Positions 37,320 to 45,860 of a stretch of 52,939 bases of DNA are shown here, one piece after another. The notes under the pieces were generated by a model, which searched no databases, was not told the DNA's origin, and saw only the letters and a list, made by a program, of their open reading frames with translations. The DNA is taken from positions 1 to 52,939 of the IMG/VR virus record IMGVR_UViG_3300028388_001804. One strand, written 5' to 3'. The stretch comes from a virus. How positions within the stretch are numbered: the stretch's first letter is position 1; every line of letters begins with the position of its first letter. The position numbers and the translations under genes were made by a program.

Positions 37320-39792
37320 TATTTATTTTCTGATTTTCTAGTTCAATTTTATTATGATGTTCGTAAGTCTTATGGTCTAACTCCAGTTGTTTTTCTTCTA
37401 AAGAAACTTCAGACTTCATCATTTCAGTTTTTCTTCTTTCTATCTCTTTTACGACAATTTTTTCAATCTCATGTTTCTGATGATCTTCTCTAAGTATATT
37501 TTGCTGTTCTACAAGCTCTTTCTGAGCTTTACTTTGAGCTTCTTGCATTTCTTTTAATCTTTTAGCTCTTTTGTTAGCTTCCTCTTCAATAGCTGCATGT
37601 ATCTCTGAAGCAGAGGCGTTGTGTGTCATTAGCTTAACTAAGCGAGAAACAGATTCAATACCTTCTCCTGCATTTTGAGCAAATGCGTGAACTAATTGCA
37701 TCATAGTTTCTGTATATCTACTGCTAGAATCAGAAGAAGACAGCCAGAGTCCAAAGTCGTTGTAAGATAAATGATCTTCAGTTATTTTAAATATCACTTT
37801 ATTGCCTTCACTGGTAACATAAGTCATATACTGAGCAGTTTCTCCATTTTCAAATCTTTCTCTAATACAGATTCGATAAAGTTCTAACCAATAGTTTATC
37901 GTTCTTCTCCAAAAATTTAATGTTTTTTCAAAGTAAACTTTGGTCATTGTATAGGATCTTTGAATAGCTTCATTATCTGAAGACGCTGTAACTCCTTGTG
38001 TGAAATGAGCTTCTCTTTGAGGAGATATACCCATAGTATAACTTATTTCTCTATCAAGAAGACTAATTAAATTTTGTAGTGCTAGTATTTCATTTGCACT
38101 CCCAAGTTTAAATACTTGTCCCCCCGGAGTCCTAGTATGAGTTACTATAGCATCATCTGATGTCTGAGATCCTGAGTATAGAGATACATTATGATCTTCT
38201 AACATTCTAAACCAAGCAATTGTAGGGTCTTGAATATAATTACCGTCAGCATCTTTTCCAAGATCATCAGGTATTTGATCTACATCCACTGAATGAATAA
38301 AAGATTTATATTTAGATATTTCTTTATTTTGAATAAGTTTTAAATAAAATATTTGAAACATAATTGGGATAACTCTTTCAACTATTGATACAGCGTTAGA
38401 GTTTCTTTCTTCAAGAAGAACTCCATGGTATGATAAAGAAAAAGAACTAAACGGTCTTTCCATATTCAGAGGTTGTATCGGGACTTGACGACATTTCTTG
38501 AATATTTTACCGTCTATAACAAACATTTCATAAGCTCTTGGAATCCAATGTTCCTCTAGTTGAAAATATTGTTCTAATTCATCGTCATACCAATTGTAAG
38601 ATGTATATACATCTCCATATACATTTGTAGTCTTTTCTTTTTTAGCTTTTTTAGGTATCTTGTATGCTTCTGAAAATACTTTTACATCTTTATCTCCATC
38701 ATCATTATAAGATATTCTAAAATATATTTTATCGTAAGCTTTAAATTCTACATGAGATACCCAGTATAAATCTGAATTGCTATTATATCTAGCAGTTGAA
38801 TTGGATTGATATAATCCTGTATTTCTATCAGACCATGTATTTACAGTGTTTGCGTCGTATATAGACCATTCATAAGCACCTAAACTGTTTTGAATAGGTT
38901 CAGCTTTAGAAAATATATTATGTCTTTTATCGTAATTAGATATTAATCCTGAATCAGTACCAAGCTCTTTTAATTCTTCTTCTGTTAAATCTAAGGAGTC
39001 TATAAGTTCTGATTTGGTCATGACCGTGTTATATTTAAACCATTCTGATTTAGATATAAATTCTTGATCTGGAGATTTTTTGTAATTAACTCTTAAAGGA
39101 TTAATTACATCAATAACTGGCATACCATGTTTTATACTAACTTTAGTGTATGCTTCATTAGATATAACAGCATCAATCCAAGTATCTGTAGCTTTTTTAG
39201 CTACATCTTGACTGTATAAACATAGTTTTACTCCGTGAGACATGAACACTTCCCAATCTGTTAAAAAATCTTGTTGTATAACTTCTGCAGGAGAAGGCTG
39301 AGTAGTATTTTCCTCTAAATACGTTTGTTTTTCAAGAGGATTTAAATTCTCAGCTTCAAGTTCATTTTGTAGTTTTTCTTTTAAAGCATTTTTAAAATGT
39401 TTCTTTTTCAGCTCATTTTTCTTTTTAAAAGCTGAAGAAGTCAAAGGAACTACAATAAATTTATTATTTGATTGGATCATATTTAAAAAATCTCCTGCTA
39501 GAACATTAACTTTAGTATATATTTTATTATTATACGGCAATATACTTTCTACATTTATAGCTTCGGACTTTTCTCCTGTTAAAGATGAATACTGTTTTAT
39601 TAAATTTTTATATGTAGAAATATTATTATTTAATATTTCATAACATTGTTTTTTTCTTTCGTAATCTGGAGTTTCTGTAAAAGAAGAAGATATGTTGATG
39701 TCCCAAAAAGTTTTAAACCATTGATTGTCGTTAGCATGTTTTTCTTTACCTGAAACTTTTAAACTGAAAAAATTATCTGTATTTATTTTCAT
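37306..39792 (-). CDS. Portal protein
   Basis: 828 residues, directly after terL (20-nt overlap). The middle part carries the long wing/stem-type segments expected of portals, and the C-terminal about 100 residues form a Gln/Glu/Lys-rich coiled coil (KAQKELVEQQNILREDHQKH), like the crown/barrel extension of large portals. Portals form the dodecameric ring through which DNA is packaged and ejected. The identification depends on order, size and architecture and agrees with crAss-like portals of about 800 residues. Confidence 0.75.
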   Translation of the reverse strand: MKINTDNFFSLKVSGKEKHANDNQWFKTFWDINISSSFTETPDYERKKQCYEILNNNISTYKNLIKQYSSLTGEKSEAINVESILPYNNKIYTKVNVLAGDFLNMIQSNNKFIVVPLTSSAFKKKNELKKKHFKNALKEKLQNELEAENLNPLEKQTYLEENTTQPSPAEVIQQDFLTDWEVFMSHGVKLCLYSQDVAKKATDTWIDAVISNEAYTKVSIKHGMPVIDVINPLRVNYKKSPDQEFISKSEWFKYNTVMTKSELIDSLDLTEEELKELGTDSGLISNYDKRHNIFSKAEPIQNSLGAYEWSIYDANTVNTWSDRNTGLYQSNSTARYNSNSDLYWVSHVEFKAYDKIYFRISYNDDGDKDVKVFSEAYKIPKKAKKEKTTNVYGDVYTSYNWYDDELEQYFQLEEHWIPRAYEMFVIDGKIFKKCRQVPIQPLNMERPFSSFSLSYHGVLLEERNSNAVSIVERVIPIMFQIFYLKLIQNKEISKYKSFIHSVDVDQIPDDLGKDADGNYIQDPTIAWFRMLEDHNVSLYSGSQTSDDAIVTHTRTPGGQVFKLGSANEILALQNLISLLDREISYTMGISPQREAHFTQGVTASSDNEAIQRSYTMTKVYFEKTLNFWRRTINYWLELYRICIRERFENGETAQYMTYVTSEGNKVIFKITEDHLSYNDFGLWLSSSDSSSRYTETMMQLVHAFAQNAGEGIESVSRLVKLMTHNASASEIHAAIEEEANKRAKRLKEMQEAQSKAQKELVEQQNILREDHQKHEIEKIVVKEIERRKTEMMKSEVSLEEKQLELDHKTYEHHNKIELENQKINNGKQ

Positions 39793-41560
39793 TATATAAT
39801 TTTTTACTCATTGATATTATAGCAAGTTTATTTTTTGTTTTTTTAATTGCTTTAAGTTCAGCTGAATGTCTATCTTCTTTTATCCCTATAGCACACCCTA
39901 CTAAACTCATAACAGCATCGTAATTTCCTGAATCAAGTTCAAAACTTGCTATTTGTTTTAATGTAAAAATACAAGGTAAAGTTTCTATTACCAGTCTTTC
40001 TGTTCCATCAGATAGTTTAACTGTTTCTAATAACAAATCTCTTAAAGTTTCTAAGTATTGAATTTTAGAAACTCTATTTCCTACCATATATCCATATTGC
40101 GTTACTTTTTGCTGTTTAATAGAACTACCTACAGATTTACTAGGTCTTAAAGCTAATAATGAAGATTTATTTTTTCGGTAATAATAATCTTTACAAGCTT
40201 GTCCTCTGTTTGCTTCATAATGCAACCCTCTAGTAGGATTGCCATATAAAGCTAGAAGTTTTTCTTGGTTTTGATAGTACTCTTCTTTACCGTTAAAAGG
40301 TTTGCCTATGTATGTAGCTACAAGAGGAGATTTTTTCATAAATGTACTCCAATATTTAGGATTCATCATAACATGAGTAGATCCTAAAGACCCACCGTTT
40401 TCTGTGTTATCAGATACATAAGGGTCATGTCCAATATATTTATACATATCATCAGGAATAGTGCCATTTATTTTAACAGGAGGTTCGTACATTACAATAG
40501 CTCCTGCTAGGTCGTCTCTAGCATTCCAATTTTTTATATCGTAAAAAGGTTCAGATTTAAAGTCTACATTATATTTAATTTTATAATCTTTTGTAGAATC
40601 CCATGTTAAAGTAATAGGAGTACCTATAGTCTTGTAAAGAGAATTTTTTTCAAGTTGAGATATTCTTTCTATTGCAAGATCAGAAGGTAGTATAGACCCT
40701 TTAGAATTAACCCACATATCTGAAATTTTAACAGGATAATTCATTTTGTGCATACGAAGTGCTAAAGGATTGTTTGACTTAGAATGCTTATCTTCCTGTT
40801 TTGCAACAGCAGCTTTTGCCTTTTCAAAATCAAGATTACCATTCTCATCTCTGTAGTCATGAATAAAAGCTTGATATGCAGGAATAAAAAATCCTACTGG
40901 CTTATCAGTTTTTTCCCATATATCTTCATAGCTTACTATATTATAAGCTTCTGTAGATGTAAACATTTCTTTAGATGCAAGAATTGTTTCCATATGTCCA
41001 GAAGTTCCTAAAAATATTTGCACTCCAAATTGATCTTTTGGATCTGGAGTTACAGATACAGTTGCCATATTAGATCTATAAACTTTTCTCACATTTGCAA
41101 CTAAACCAACTTCTTCAATAATAGAAGTTACATATCGACCACCTGCCGCTGCTTCAGCTCCATCTTTTTTCTTAGAAGAATATAGTATATGGTATAAAGC
41201 AGATTGAGTGCCGTAACCATCAATCCATCGACCTCTCACTTTCTTCTTATAATTATGTCTCCACCCTTTAGTTTCTTTATTACCTGATTTAGTAGATCCC
41301 ATCATATCTTTGAAAAAAGGATTTGGTCTATAGTCTTGGTCGGTAGGTTTACCCCATACACCAAGATCTTGATTGTGTGCAAATTCATTCATACACTCAA
41401 CCATTTTATTTATAAACTCACCTGATTTTTTAGAATCTGATGAACCCACTGCAACGTGTATTCTATTCGGATTTTTAATAGATTCTTCTGTATAATATTT
41501 AGCTGAATCAAACACAAGATCATGCAGACCTTCTTCTAACGATATTTTATAACTTTTTCC
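39773..41560 (-). CDS. terL: Terminase large subunit, exon 2
   Basis: Exon 2 starts at 41560 with GGA AAA AGT TAT (Gly-Lys-Ser-Tyr), completing the Walker A motif begun in exon 1, and runs 595 codons to the stop. Joined to exon 1 the protein is about 777 residues and reads LGTRGG-GKSYKISLEEGLHD. Downstream, SIIEEVGL fits the Walker B/catalytic Glu region, and YIGHDPYVSDN carries the Asp of the RNase H-like nuclease that cuts concatemers. A GTG at 41515 could start a shorter polypeptide, but that would lack the P-loop. The end overlaps the portal start by 20 nt. Confidence 0.88.
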   Translation of the reverse strand, partial: GKSYKISLEEGLHDLVFDSAKYYTEESIKNPNRIHVAVGSSDSKKSGEFINKMVECMNEFAHNQDLGVWGKPTDQDYRPNPFFKDMMGSTKSGNKETKGWRHNYKKKVRGRWIDGYGTQSALYHILYSSKKKDGAEAAAGGRYVTSIIEEVGLVANVRKVYRSNMATVSVTPDPKDQFGVQIFLGTSGHMETILASKEMFTSTEAYNIVSYEDIWEKTDKPVGFFIPAYQAFIHDYRDENGNLDFEKAKAAVAKQEDKHSKSNNPLALRMHKMNYPVKISDMWVNSKGSILPSDLAIERISQLEKNSLYKTIGTPITLTWDSTKDYKIKYNVDFKSEPFYDIKNWNARDDLAGAIVMYEPPVKINGTIPDDMYKYIGHDPYVSDNTENGGSLGSTHVMMNPKYWSTFMKKSPLVATYIGKPFNGKEEYYQNQEKLLALYGNPTRGLHYEANRGQACKDYYYRKNKSSLLALRPSKSVGSSIKQQKVTQYGYMVGNRVSKIQYLETLRDLLLETVKLSDGTERLVIETLPCIFTLKQIASFELDSGNYDAVMSLVGCAIGIKEDRHSAELKAIKKTKNKLAIISMSKKLYNENKYR

Positions 41561-42461
41561 CTTTGTGGATCATATCATTTCCTACAACTCTACTTGTTTA
41601 GGAATTATGCGCTGTTTAAGTTTTAATTTGATTTTATACTGCATGGAAGGATGAATATAAGGCTCTATTATCTTAGAGAACTTTTTAAACTCTTTAGTAC
41701 CCATAGCCAATCTGGTGAATTGTTTATCTTTATGTATATTCCATTTAATTCCCCATCTTTCTTGAAAGTATTTTACAATAATTTCGTTACATTCTCGGCT
41801 AATGTAAGTGTTTAAAGTACAATGTACTTTAGTATACACACCATTACGAGAATAATGAGATAATGATCCATCATCCATATACCAAATAGCTAACTCTAAA
41901 GGCGATAATTTATTTAATACTCTCCTTGTTATTGCTTTTTTCCCGTTTCGATATAACAGATTATATAACGGTTTTAAAACTTTCTTATTACATTTTTCAT
42001 ACTGTAAAGCAGTAATATTGCTATACCCACTATTTTTATAAATAGTATAATAAGAAGTTCTAGGAGTTTTAGAGAGTATTTGTTCTAATTTTTTAGCCTT
42101 CCAATGAAAATATTCACTTTGTTTCGAAGAATGTTTCATTAGAAATCTGTATCGAATATATTTTTTCTGTATGACTCCTTTTGAAATGCACCCGTCCCCA
42201 ATTGCACATCCTAGTATAAATCTTTTTTCTTCTTTTGTCATAACCTTATGGTTATATTTAATAATTTAAAACTTAATGATCTCTGAACGTTCGTCTTATT
42301 TTCACTTAGACGCTTCGCTGCTGATTGTACGATAAGAATAAATCTTCAAGCGTGCCATATAAGATTTCTCTTTCTGTTTTAGCTTTATTCTTTTAGCTGT
42401 AGTTTCCAGCAATTCACATAATATTATATCTTTATATTTCTATAAAGGAGGGCAGAATTTT
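41561..42461 (-). mobile_element. Group I intron in terL (901 nt) with LAGLIDADG gene
   Basis: The intron interrupts terL between the GGT and GGA codons of the P-loop. The 5' exon ends in ...GTGGGGGT. GGGGGU can pair with GCCCUC at the intron start to form a 6-bp P1 with the expected U-G pair at the cut. Core elements are present in order: P (AATTGCTGGAAACT, 42401-42414), Q (AATCAGCAGC, 42317-42326), R (ACGTTCAGAGATCAT, 42276-42290) and S (AATGATATGATCC, 41567-41579). R GATCAT pairs with S ATGATC to give P7. The last intron base is G (41561). The endonuclease gene lies between R and S, i.e. in the P8 region. Confidence 0.92.
41582..42241 (-). CDS. LAGLIDADG homing endonuclease, intron-encoded
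   Basis: 219 residues with two LAGLIDADG-type helices, FILGCAIGDGCI (about 8-19) and LAIWYMDDGSL (about 116-126). Each ends in the acidic Asp-Gly that supplies a catalytic aspartate, so the protein acts as a monomer. It would cut intronless terL alleles at the P-loop codons and so spread the intron; it could also act as a maturase. The stop (41582) lies just before the S element, so the gene occupies the P8 loop without disturbing the ribozyme core. Confidence 0.93.
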   Translation of the reverse strand: MTKEEKRFILGCAIGDGCISKGVIQKKYIRYRFLMKHSSKQSEYFHWKAKKLEQILSKTPRTSYYTIYKNSGYSNITALQYEKCNKKVLKPLYNLLYRNGKKAITRRVLNKLSPLELAIWYMDDGSLSHYSRNGVYTKVHCTLNTYISRECNEIIVKYFQERWGIKWNIHKDKQFTRLAMGTKEFKKFSKIIEPYIHPSMQYKIKLKLKQRIIPKQVEL

Positions 42462-43007
42462 ACCCCCACGAGTGCCAAGTATAAAAAAATTCTTAGCACC
42501 ATTTAAATATAAAGGAACACCTTTTGGTTTATCATGTAATTTATACAAATATTGTTTAGGCGGTACATAAGTTTTCCAAGAACCGTCAGGTTTTTTTAAA
42601 TAAGGTAAATGTCTTTTTGGTATATCTTCTTCACTAAAAGCAGTTGTAATACCTTCATAACAAGTGTATTCTGTATCATCTTTAAACCCAGAAAACCCTC
42701 TGGCTATGAGCAGTCCATAGCTCATAGTCCAATCAACATCTCTCATTACAGGTCTGATGAGTTTACGTCCTTTTGTAAACTCATCCACATCAACAATAAC
42801 ACACATATTATGGTACCACTGCATTTTACCGCTGCAATATCTGTATCCATTATTTTCTTTAGCCCAATAACCTTCTATAAATCTTCTCTTTAACTTAGAC
42901 CAGTAATCGACATACCTTAGTTCATCCGCAGGATTTATTTTTTCAAAAGAATCAATTAACCAAGTATTCCTGTTTTCTATCTGAACCCAGTAGTCTTTAT
43001 CTAACAT
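42462..43007 (-). CDS. terL: Terminase large subunit, exon 1
   Basis: 182 codons from ATG at 43007, overlapping the upstream stop as TAATG. It ends NGAKNFFILGTRGG at the 5' splice site. Without splicing, reading continues nine codons into the intron (KILPSFIEI, stop at 42432), giving a 191-residue product with a broken P-loop and no ATPase activity. The N-terminal region (RYCSGKMQWYHNMCVIVDVD) resembles crAss-like TerL. Packaging therefore depends on intron removal. Confidence 0.88.
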
Positions 43008-43381
43008 TATTTTTTTAATTTATTAAAAGCTAAAGTATATAGTTTTTTCGTTGCTTCTAGTCTCTGTAATTCAGTAGGATTTTTACTATTAACGTACACT
43101 TCTTCATAACATTTTTCTGCTTTTTGGTCAAATAATCCTAAAGCATAGATGTTGCCGACTGTATAAGAAACTAATGCTAGATGTTCAAAAGGGTTTGAAG
43201 CAAAATCAGTAATTTCAGTTAAAACTTGAGCTTTTTCTGAATCTTTAAATGTTTTGCTAAAAACTTTACCGTTTGAAAATTGTACTTTATAAGTATTATA
43301 ATGCTCTGTTTCTAATTTAGTTCTATTTCTTTCTATTTTTTCTATAATAGGTAATACTTTCATTTTTATTTTTTTATCCAA
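43007..43381 (-). CDS. Conserved small protein upstream of terL
   Basis: 124 residues (118 if the in-frame ATG at 43363, which follows the previous stop directly, is used). The N-terminal beta part is followed by helices ending in ATKKLYTLAFNKLKK. No recognised motif. It is coupled to terL by the TAATG junction at 43007 and may assist packaging. Confidence 0.45.
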   Translation of the reverse strand: MDKKIKMKVLPIIEKIERNRTKLETEHYNTYKVQFSNGKVFSKTFKDSEKAQVLTEITDFASNPFEHLALVSYTVGNIYALGLFDQKAEKCYEEVYVNSKNPTELQRLEATKKLYTLAFNKLKK

Positions 43382-43728
43382 TTTCCTTCTTTATAAGAAT
43401 ATTTATACTTTAAATCTGACGAAAACTTTTTTGGAGTAATATCGTCAATCATTCCTTTTATTAAAGTTTTAAATCCTTTTTTAACAGCTAAGGTTAAAGC
43501 TTCATGTTCAGTAAGATCTTTTGTCAGAGGTTCTTTTACTGTGAATTTAAACTCTTTTAGATCTTGATGTTGGAATGTTGCACTAGCGTACTCTTTATTA
43601 TGATCTATTACAAGGTCTATATCATCAAGTGGAAATTTAAAGTCTTTTTTCAGTATAAAACTTGCAAACAACCTTACTGCAGATTTTATATTTATAGTGT
43701 CTTTTAGCTGAAGTAAAAGTTTTTTCAT
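43366..43728 (-). CDS. Small protein of the pre-terminase block, unknown
   Basis: 120 residues, Lys-rich, mixed alpha/beta (DDIDLVIDHNKEYASATFQH). No recognised motif. Its start overlaps the previous stop by one base and its end overlaps the next gene by 16 nt, so it is part of the packaging operon. Confidence 0.45.
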   Translation of the reverse strand: MKKLLLQLKDTINIKSAVRLFASFILKKDFKFPLDDIDLVIDHNKEYASATFQHQDLKEFKFTVKEPLTKDLTEHEALTLAVKKGFKTLIKGMIDDITPKKFSSDLKYKYSYKEGNWIKK

Positions 43729-44306
43729 TAGAAAATTCTTTTTTCTGTTAAAGTTTCTTGTCTACCTCCGTAAACTGTGTTATCTTCTGAGTCTCTTTCA
43801 GTGAAAAATAGCTCCTCTATAGTGCGAAACTCTTCAAATAATTTTTTATCTCTCGAAACTAATTTATCTAACTTCTCAGTTAAATCTAATGCTCTTTCAA
43901 GAGACTCTGTGGTTTCGATTTCCTTTTGTGCCTTTTGAATTAACATCTCTTTAAATTTAAGATAGTCTAATTTTTGTCTTACTAAAGATTGAATTTCAGT
44001 TAAACACATTTCTGGAAATTTTTTAAGGCAGTCTTGAAACACTATATCATCCCAATCTAAATTAGGGTAAATATATTTTTCAATAGACTTAATTTTTTCC
44101 TCTTCTGTTAAAGCTATAAATTTATTCTTTTTATCGTCAGGATGTTTTAATAAGACTATAACCCACATTAGCTTAGAGCTTTTAGATTTACCATATTTTT
44201 TATAAAGAGTTGCATAAGGAGCTATGTATTTATGTTGTGGATTTAATTCCCAGTAATTTGCTTTCAAGTCAAAATTATCAGGAATATTTGCAAAATTAGT
44301 TTGCAT
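43728..44306 (-). CDS. Helical protein, possible small terminase or packaging partner
   Basis: 192 residues. The N-terminus reads FDLKANYWELNPQHKYIAPY; the C-terminal half is coiled coil (about 125-170: IETTESLERALDLTEKLDKL) and ends in a conserved-looking GGRQETLTEKRIF. A DNA-binding N-terminus plus an oligomerising coil would suit a small terminase, and the gene lies three genes before terL, but no HTH is clearly visible. The assignment is a possibility only. Confidence 0.45.
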   Translation of the reverse strand: MQTNFANIPDNFDLKANYWELNPQHKYIAPYATLYKKYGKSKSSKLMWVIVLLKHPDDKKNKFIALTEEEKIKSIEKYIYPNLDWDDIVFQDCLKKFPEMCLTEIQSLVRQKLDYLKFKEMLIQKAQKEIETTESLERALDLTEKLDKLVSRDKKLFEEFRTIEELFFTERDSEDNTVYGGRQETLTEKRIF

Positions 44307-44307
44307 A

Positions 44308-44601
44308 CTATTCAGATGTTATCGTACTTTTAACAAGTAAAGTAGCATTTATCTTAACTCCTGAATCAAGTAACTCTAATTTAATTTTTTTAGTAGAATC
44401 TATAGATTTCTTTGTAATATAAGAAGGTATAGGAGGTAATTTTATAGATCCAGTTATACGATCTTTTGTAAAAGTAGTTAAAGTGCAACCACACATAGGT
44501 TTAGCTTTAATAATTTCAACTCCTGCAGGTGCTTCCCACTTTATTAGTACTTTCTCTCTAGGTTTTCTTTCTTCTAGATTTAAGATATAAGTTTTCTGCA
44601 T
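44308..44601 (-). CDS. DUF1573-like Ig-fold protein with CGCT motif
   Basis: 97 residues. The core, with VLIKWEAPAGVEIIKAKPMC directly followed by GCTL, resembles DUF1573, a beta-sandwich domain common in Bacteroidota with a conserved Cys-Gly-Cys-Thr. There is no signal peptide, so it is probably cytoplasmic or virion-borne. Family resemblance supports a Bacteroidota host. Function unknown. Confidence 0.45.
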   Translation of the reverse strand: MQKTYILNLEERKPREKVLIKWEAPAGVEIIKAKPMCGCTLTTFTKDRITGSIKLPPIPSYITKKSIDSTKKIKLELLDSGVKINATLLVKSTITSE

Positions 44602-44607
44602 AATAAT

Positions 44608-44793
44608 TTAATTTAAAAGTTCTATTTCATTAAATTTAACTGTTCTAGAGCCTTTTAGTTTATTTTTTCTTTTTGTACTGTAAATAGTAATTAACTGGTC
44701 TTGAGCTTCAAGTAATTGTATTTCTTCTAAAGACTTACCTGTAGTTTTCAGGTAATAAACATTATTCAGATACTTTACTGTTATTATTCTCAT
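44608..44793 (-). CDS. Small basic protein, unknown
   Basis: 61 residues starting MRIITVKYLNNVYYL. An in-frame ATG at 44829 would add 12 residues inside the upstream gene. The sequence is beta-rich and basic (KRKNKLKGSRTVKF), possibly nucleic-acid binding. No family recognised. The end is 6 nt before the next gene. Confidence 0.4.
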   Translation of the reverse strand: MRIITVKYLNNVYYLKTTGKSLEEIQLLEAQDQLITIYSTKRKNKLKGSRTVKFNEIELLN

Positions 44794-45064
44794 GGTCATG
44801 AAGTATAAATAAAATTGAAGCAGCTGCATGAGCTAAATGTGGTAGTCCAGATTCAGAATCTAGGTATTCGCCTTTTTTATGTTGCCATAAATGTCTTTGC
44901 GCAGCATTCCAGAACCTTTCATCTAGATTGTTCAGTAACATCCAATTGTTTTTAGAATATTTTTTATTACCGTACATTTGAACTTTAATAACTTTTTCTA
45001 AAGCTTTAACAGGTAATAATGACCATTCTAATTTATCTTTATCATTTTTCTGTCCTTTATTCAT
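44762..45064 (-). CDS. dATP/dGTP diphosphohydrolase-like (DUF5664) protein
   Basis: 100 residues. The pattern KLEWSLLPVKALEKVIKV..YG.KKY...NW, then RHLWQHKKGEYLDSESGLPH followed by LAHAAASILFIL, is that of the phage dATP/dGTP diphosphohydrolase N-terminal family (related to MazG/MazZ all-alpha NTP pyrophosphatases). Such enzymes adjust dNTP pools and in some phages serve modified-base genomes. No PurZ or DatZ gene is visible in this window, so base modification is not implied. It overlaps the DUF2829-like gene by 4 nt. Confidence 0.7.
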   Translation of the reverse strand: MNKGQKNDKDKLEWSLLPVKALEKVIKVQMYGNKKYSKNNWMLLNNLDERFWNAAQRHLWQHKKGEYLDSESGLPHLAHAAASILFILHDHENNNSKVSE

Positions 45065-45363
45065 AAATTTTTATTAGAAGGTGTCACACATTTTAACAAC
45101 TCAATATCCATTGAATTAGAGTTATTATCTTGGTTTTGTACTTGCAACCACTTATTATATTCTGCCGTCTTACGCCATATAACCACAGCTTCTTGCCAAT
45201 CTTCTCTGTCTTTATGTGTTAGTATGTGTGGTGTGTTTAATACTTTATTATCGGAAGTAAAGACTCTTATAATTCCACTGTCTGCAAACCAAAACCTGTC
45301 CCATTCAGGCAATTTAATCTTACCTCCTTTTTCTAATAAATTTAAAGCTTGTTTGAAATTCAT
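45061..45363 (-). CDS. DUF2829 / Tad2-like protein
   Basis: 100 residues. The N-terminus MNFKQALNLLEKGGKIKLPE followed by WDRFWFA, and later TPHILTHKDREDWQEAVVIW, follow the DUF2829 layout (MnF.eAl..L..G.kv...gW, a strand block, then the final W-rich strand). DUF2829 includes Tad2, a phage protein that sequesters the Thoeris signal molecule. The C-terminal extension (from about 66) is not part of that family. Family assignment is by pattern; anti-Thoeris activity is inference. Confidence 0.55.
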   Translation of the reverse strand: MNFKQALNLLEKGGKIKLPEWDRFWFADSGIIRVFTSDNKVLNTPHILTHKDREDWQEAVVIWRKTAEYNKWLQVQNQDNNSNSMDIELLKCVTPSNKNL

Positions 45364-45413
45364 ACTTACATGTTTATATAGTAATAACTAAAAATATTAT
45401 ATATTTATTAGTT
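45364..45413 (-). promoter_or_regulatory. AT-rich gap with weak inverted repeat
   Basis: 50-nt gap between the MazG-like and DUF2829-like genes. AACTAA and TTAGTT flank an A/T core (imperfect stem), without a following T-run. It may be a weak terminator, a processing site or part of an internal promoter; nothing decisive is visible. Confidence 0.25.
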
Positions 45414-45803
45414 TTAAGTTAAATCCATTTCATGATGTTCCTGAGTAGTAATATCTTGAGTAGTGCCACCATCTCTATTATTATCTACACTATCTAAATT
45501 AAACCCATTAGGATACCTTTTTAATAGCTTGTCTATGTTTTTTTTCATTACACTATTTAATGTTCCGCCTGTTTCTGAAGCTAATGCAGTAAGATACCAC
45601 AATACATCACCTAATTCTTTATCTAAAGCTTCTATGTCAAGAGACTTACCATGAAAAGACCATTTTTTAATTAGTTCAACAACTTCTCCAACTTCACCTG
45701 AAAGACCAAGAGCATAGTTTATTGCTGATAATTTATGATCTGAAACTTTAGGATTATTGTTCATCGTACGCTTAACTGCAAGATTATAAGTATCTGCTTT
45801 CAT
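45414..45803 (-). CDS. MazG-like nucleotide pyrophosphohydrolase
   Basis: 129 residues. NYALGLSGEVGEVVELIKKW supplies the E-x-x-E metal-binding pair and KELGDVLWYLTALASETG the E-x-x-D pair of the all-alpha MazG fold. These enzymes hydrolyse (d)NTPs to monophosphates or lower alarmone-related signals. The C-terminus after residue 105 is a low-complexity polar tail (NRDGGTTQDITTQEH). With the DUF5664-like gene two genes downstream it forms a small nucleotide-pool set. Confidence 0.82.
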   Translation of the reverse strand: MKADTYNLAVKRTMNNNPKVSDHKLSAINYALGLSGEVGEVVELIKKWSFHGKSLDIEALDKELGDVLWYLTALASETGGTLNSVMKKNIDKLLKRYPNGFNLDSVDNNRDGGTTQDITTQEHHEMDLT

Positions 45804-45809
45804 ATTTAT

Positions 45810-45860
45810 TTATTTATCTGAATAATACTCTTGTAAAGAGTCACAATCTTCTCCGTTCAT
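45810..45860 (-). CDS. Possible 16-residue ORF
   Basis: ATG at 45860 sits in ATATAATGA, overlapping the stop of the upstream 57-residue gene, and encodes MNGEDCDSLQEYYSDK. The start context is good for this genome and the overlap is typical, but the peptide is very short and acidic. It may be only the tail of a decayed gene. Confidence 0.25.
   Translation of the reverse strand: MNGEDCDSLQEYYSDK

Noticed and set aside
41516-42431. terL as a broken pseudogene with an inserted endonuclease
   Set aside because: Exact in-frame restoration of GTRGGGKS and a complete group I core show a splicing intron.
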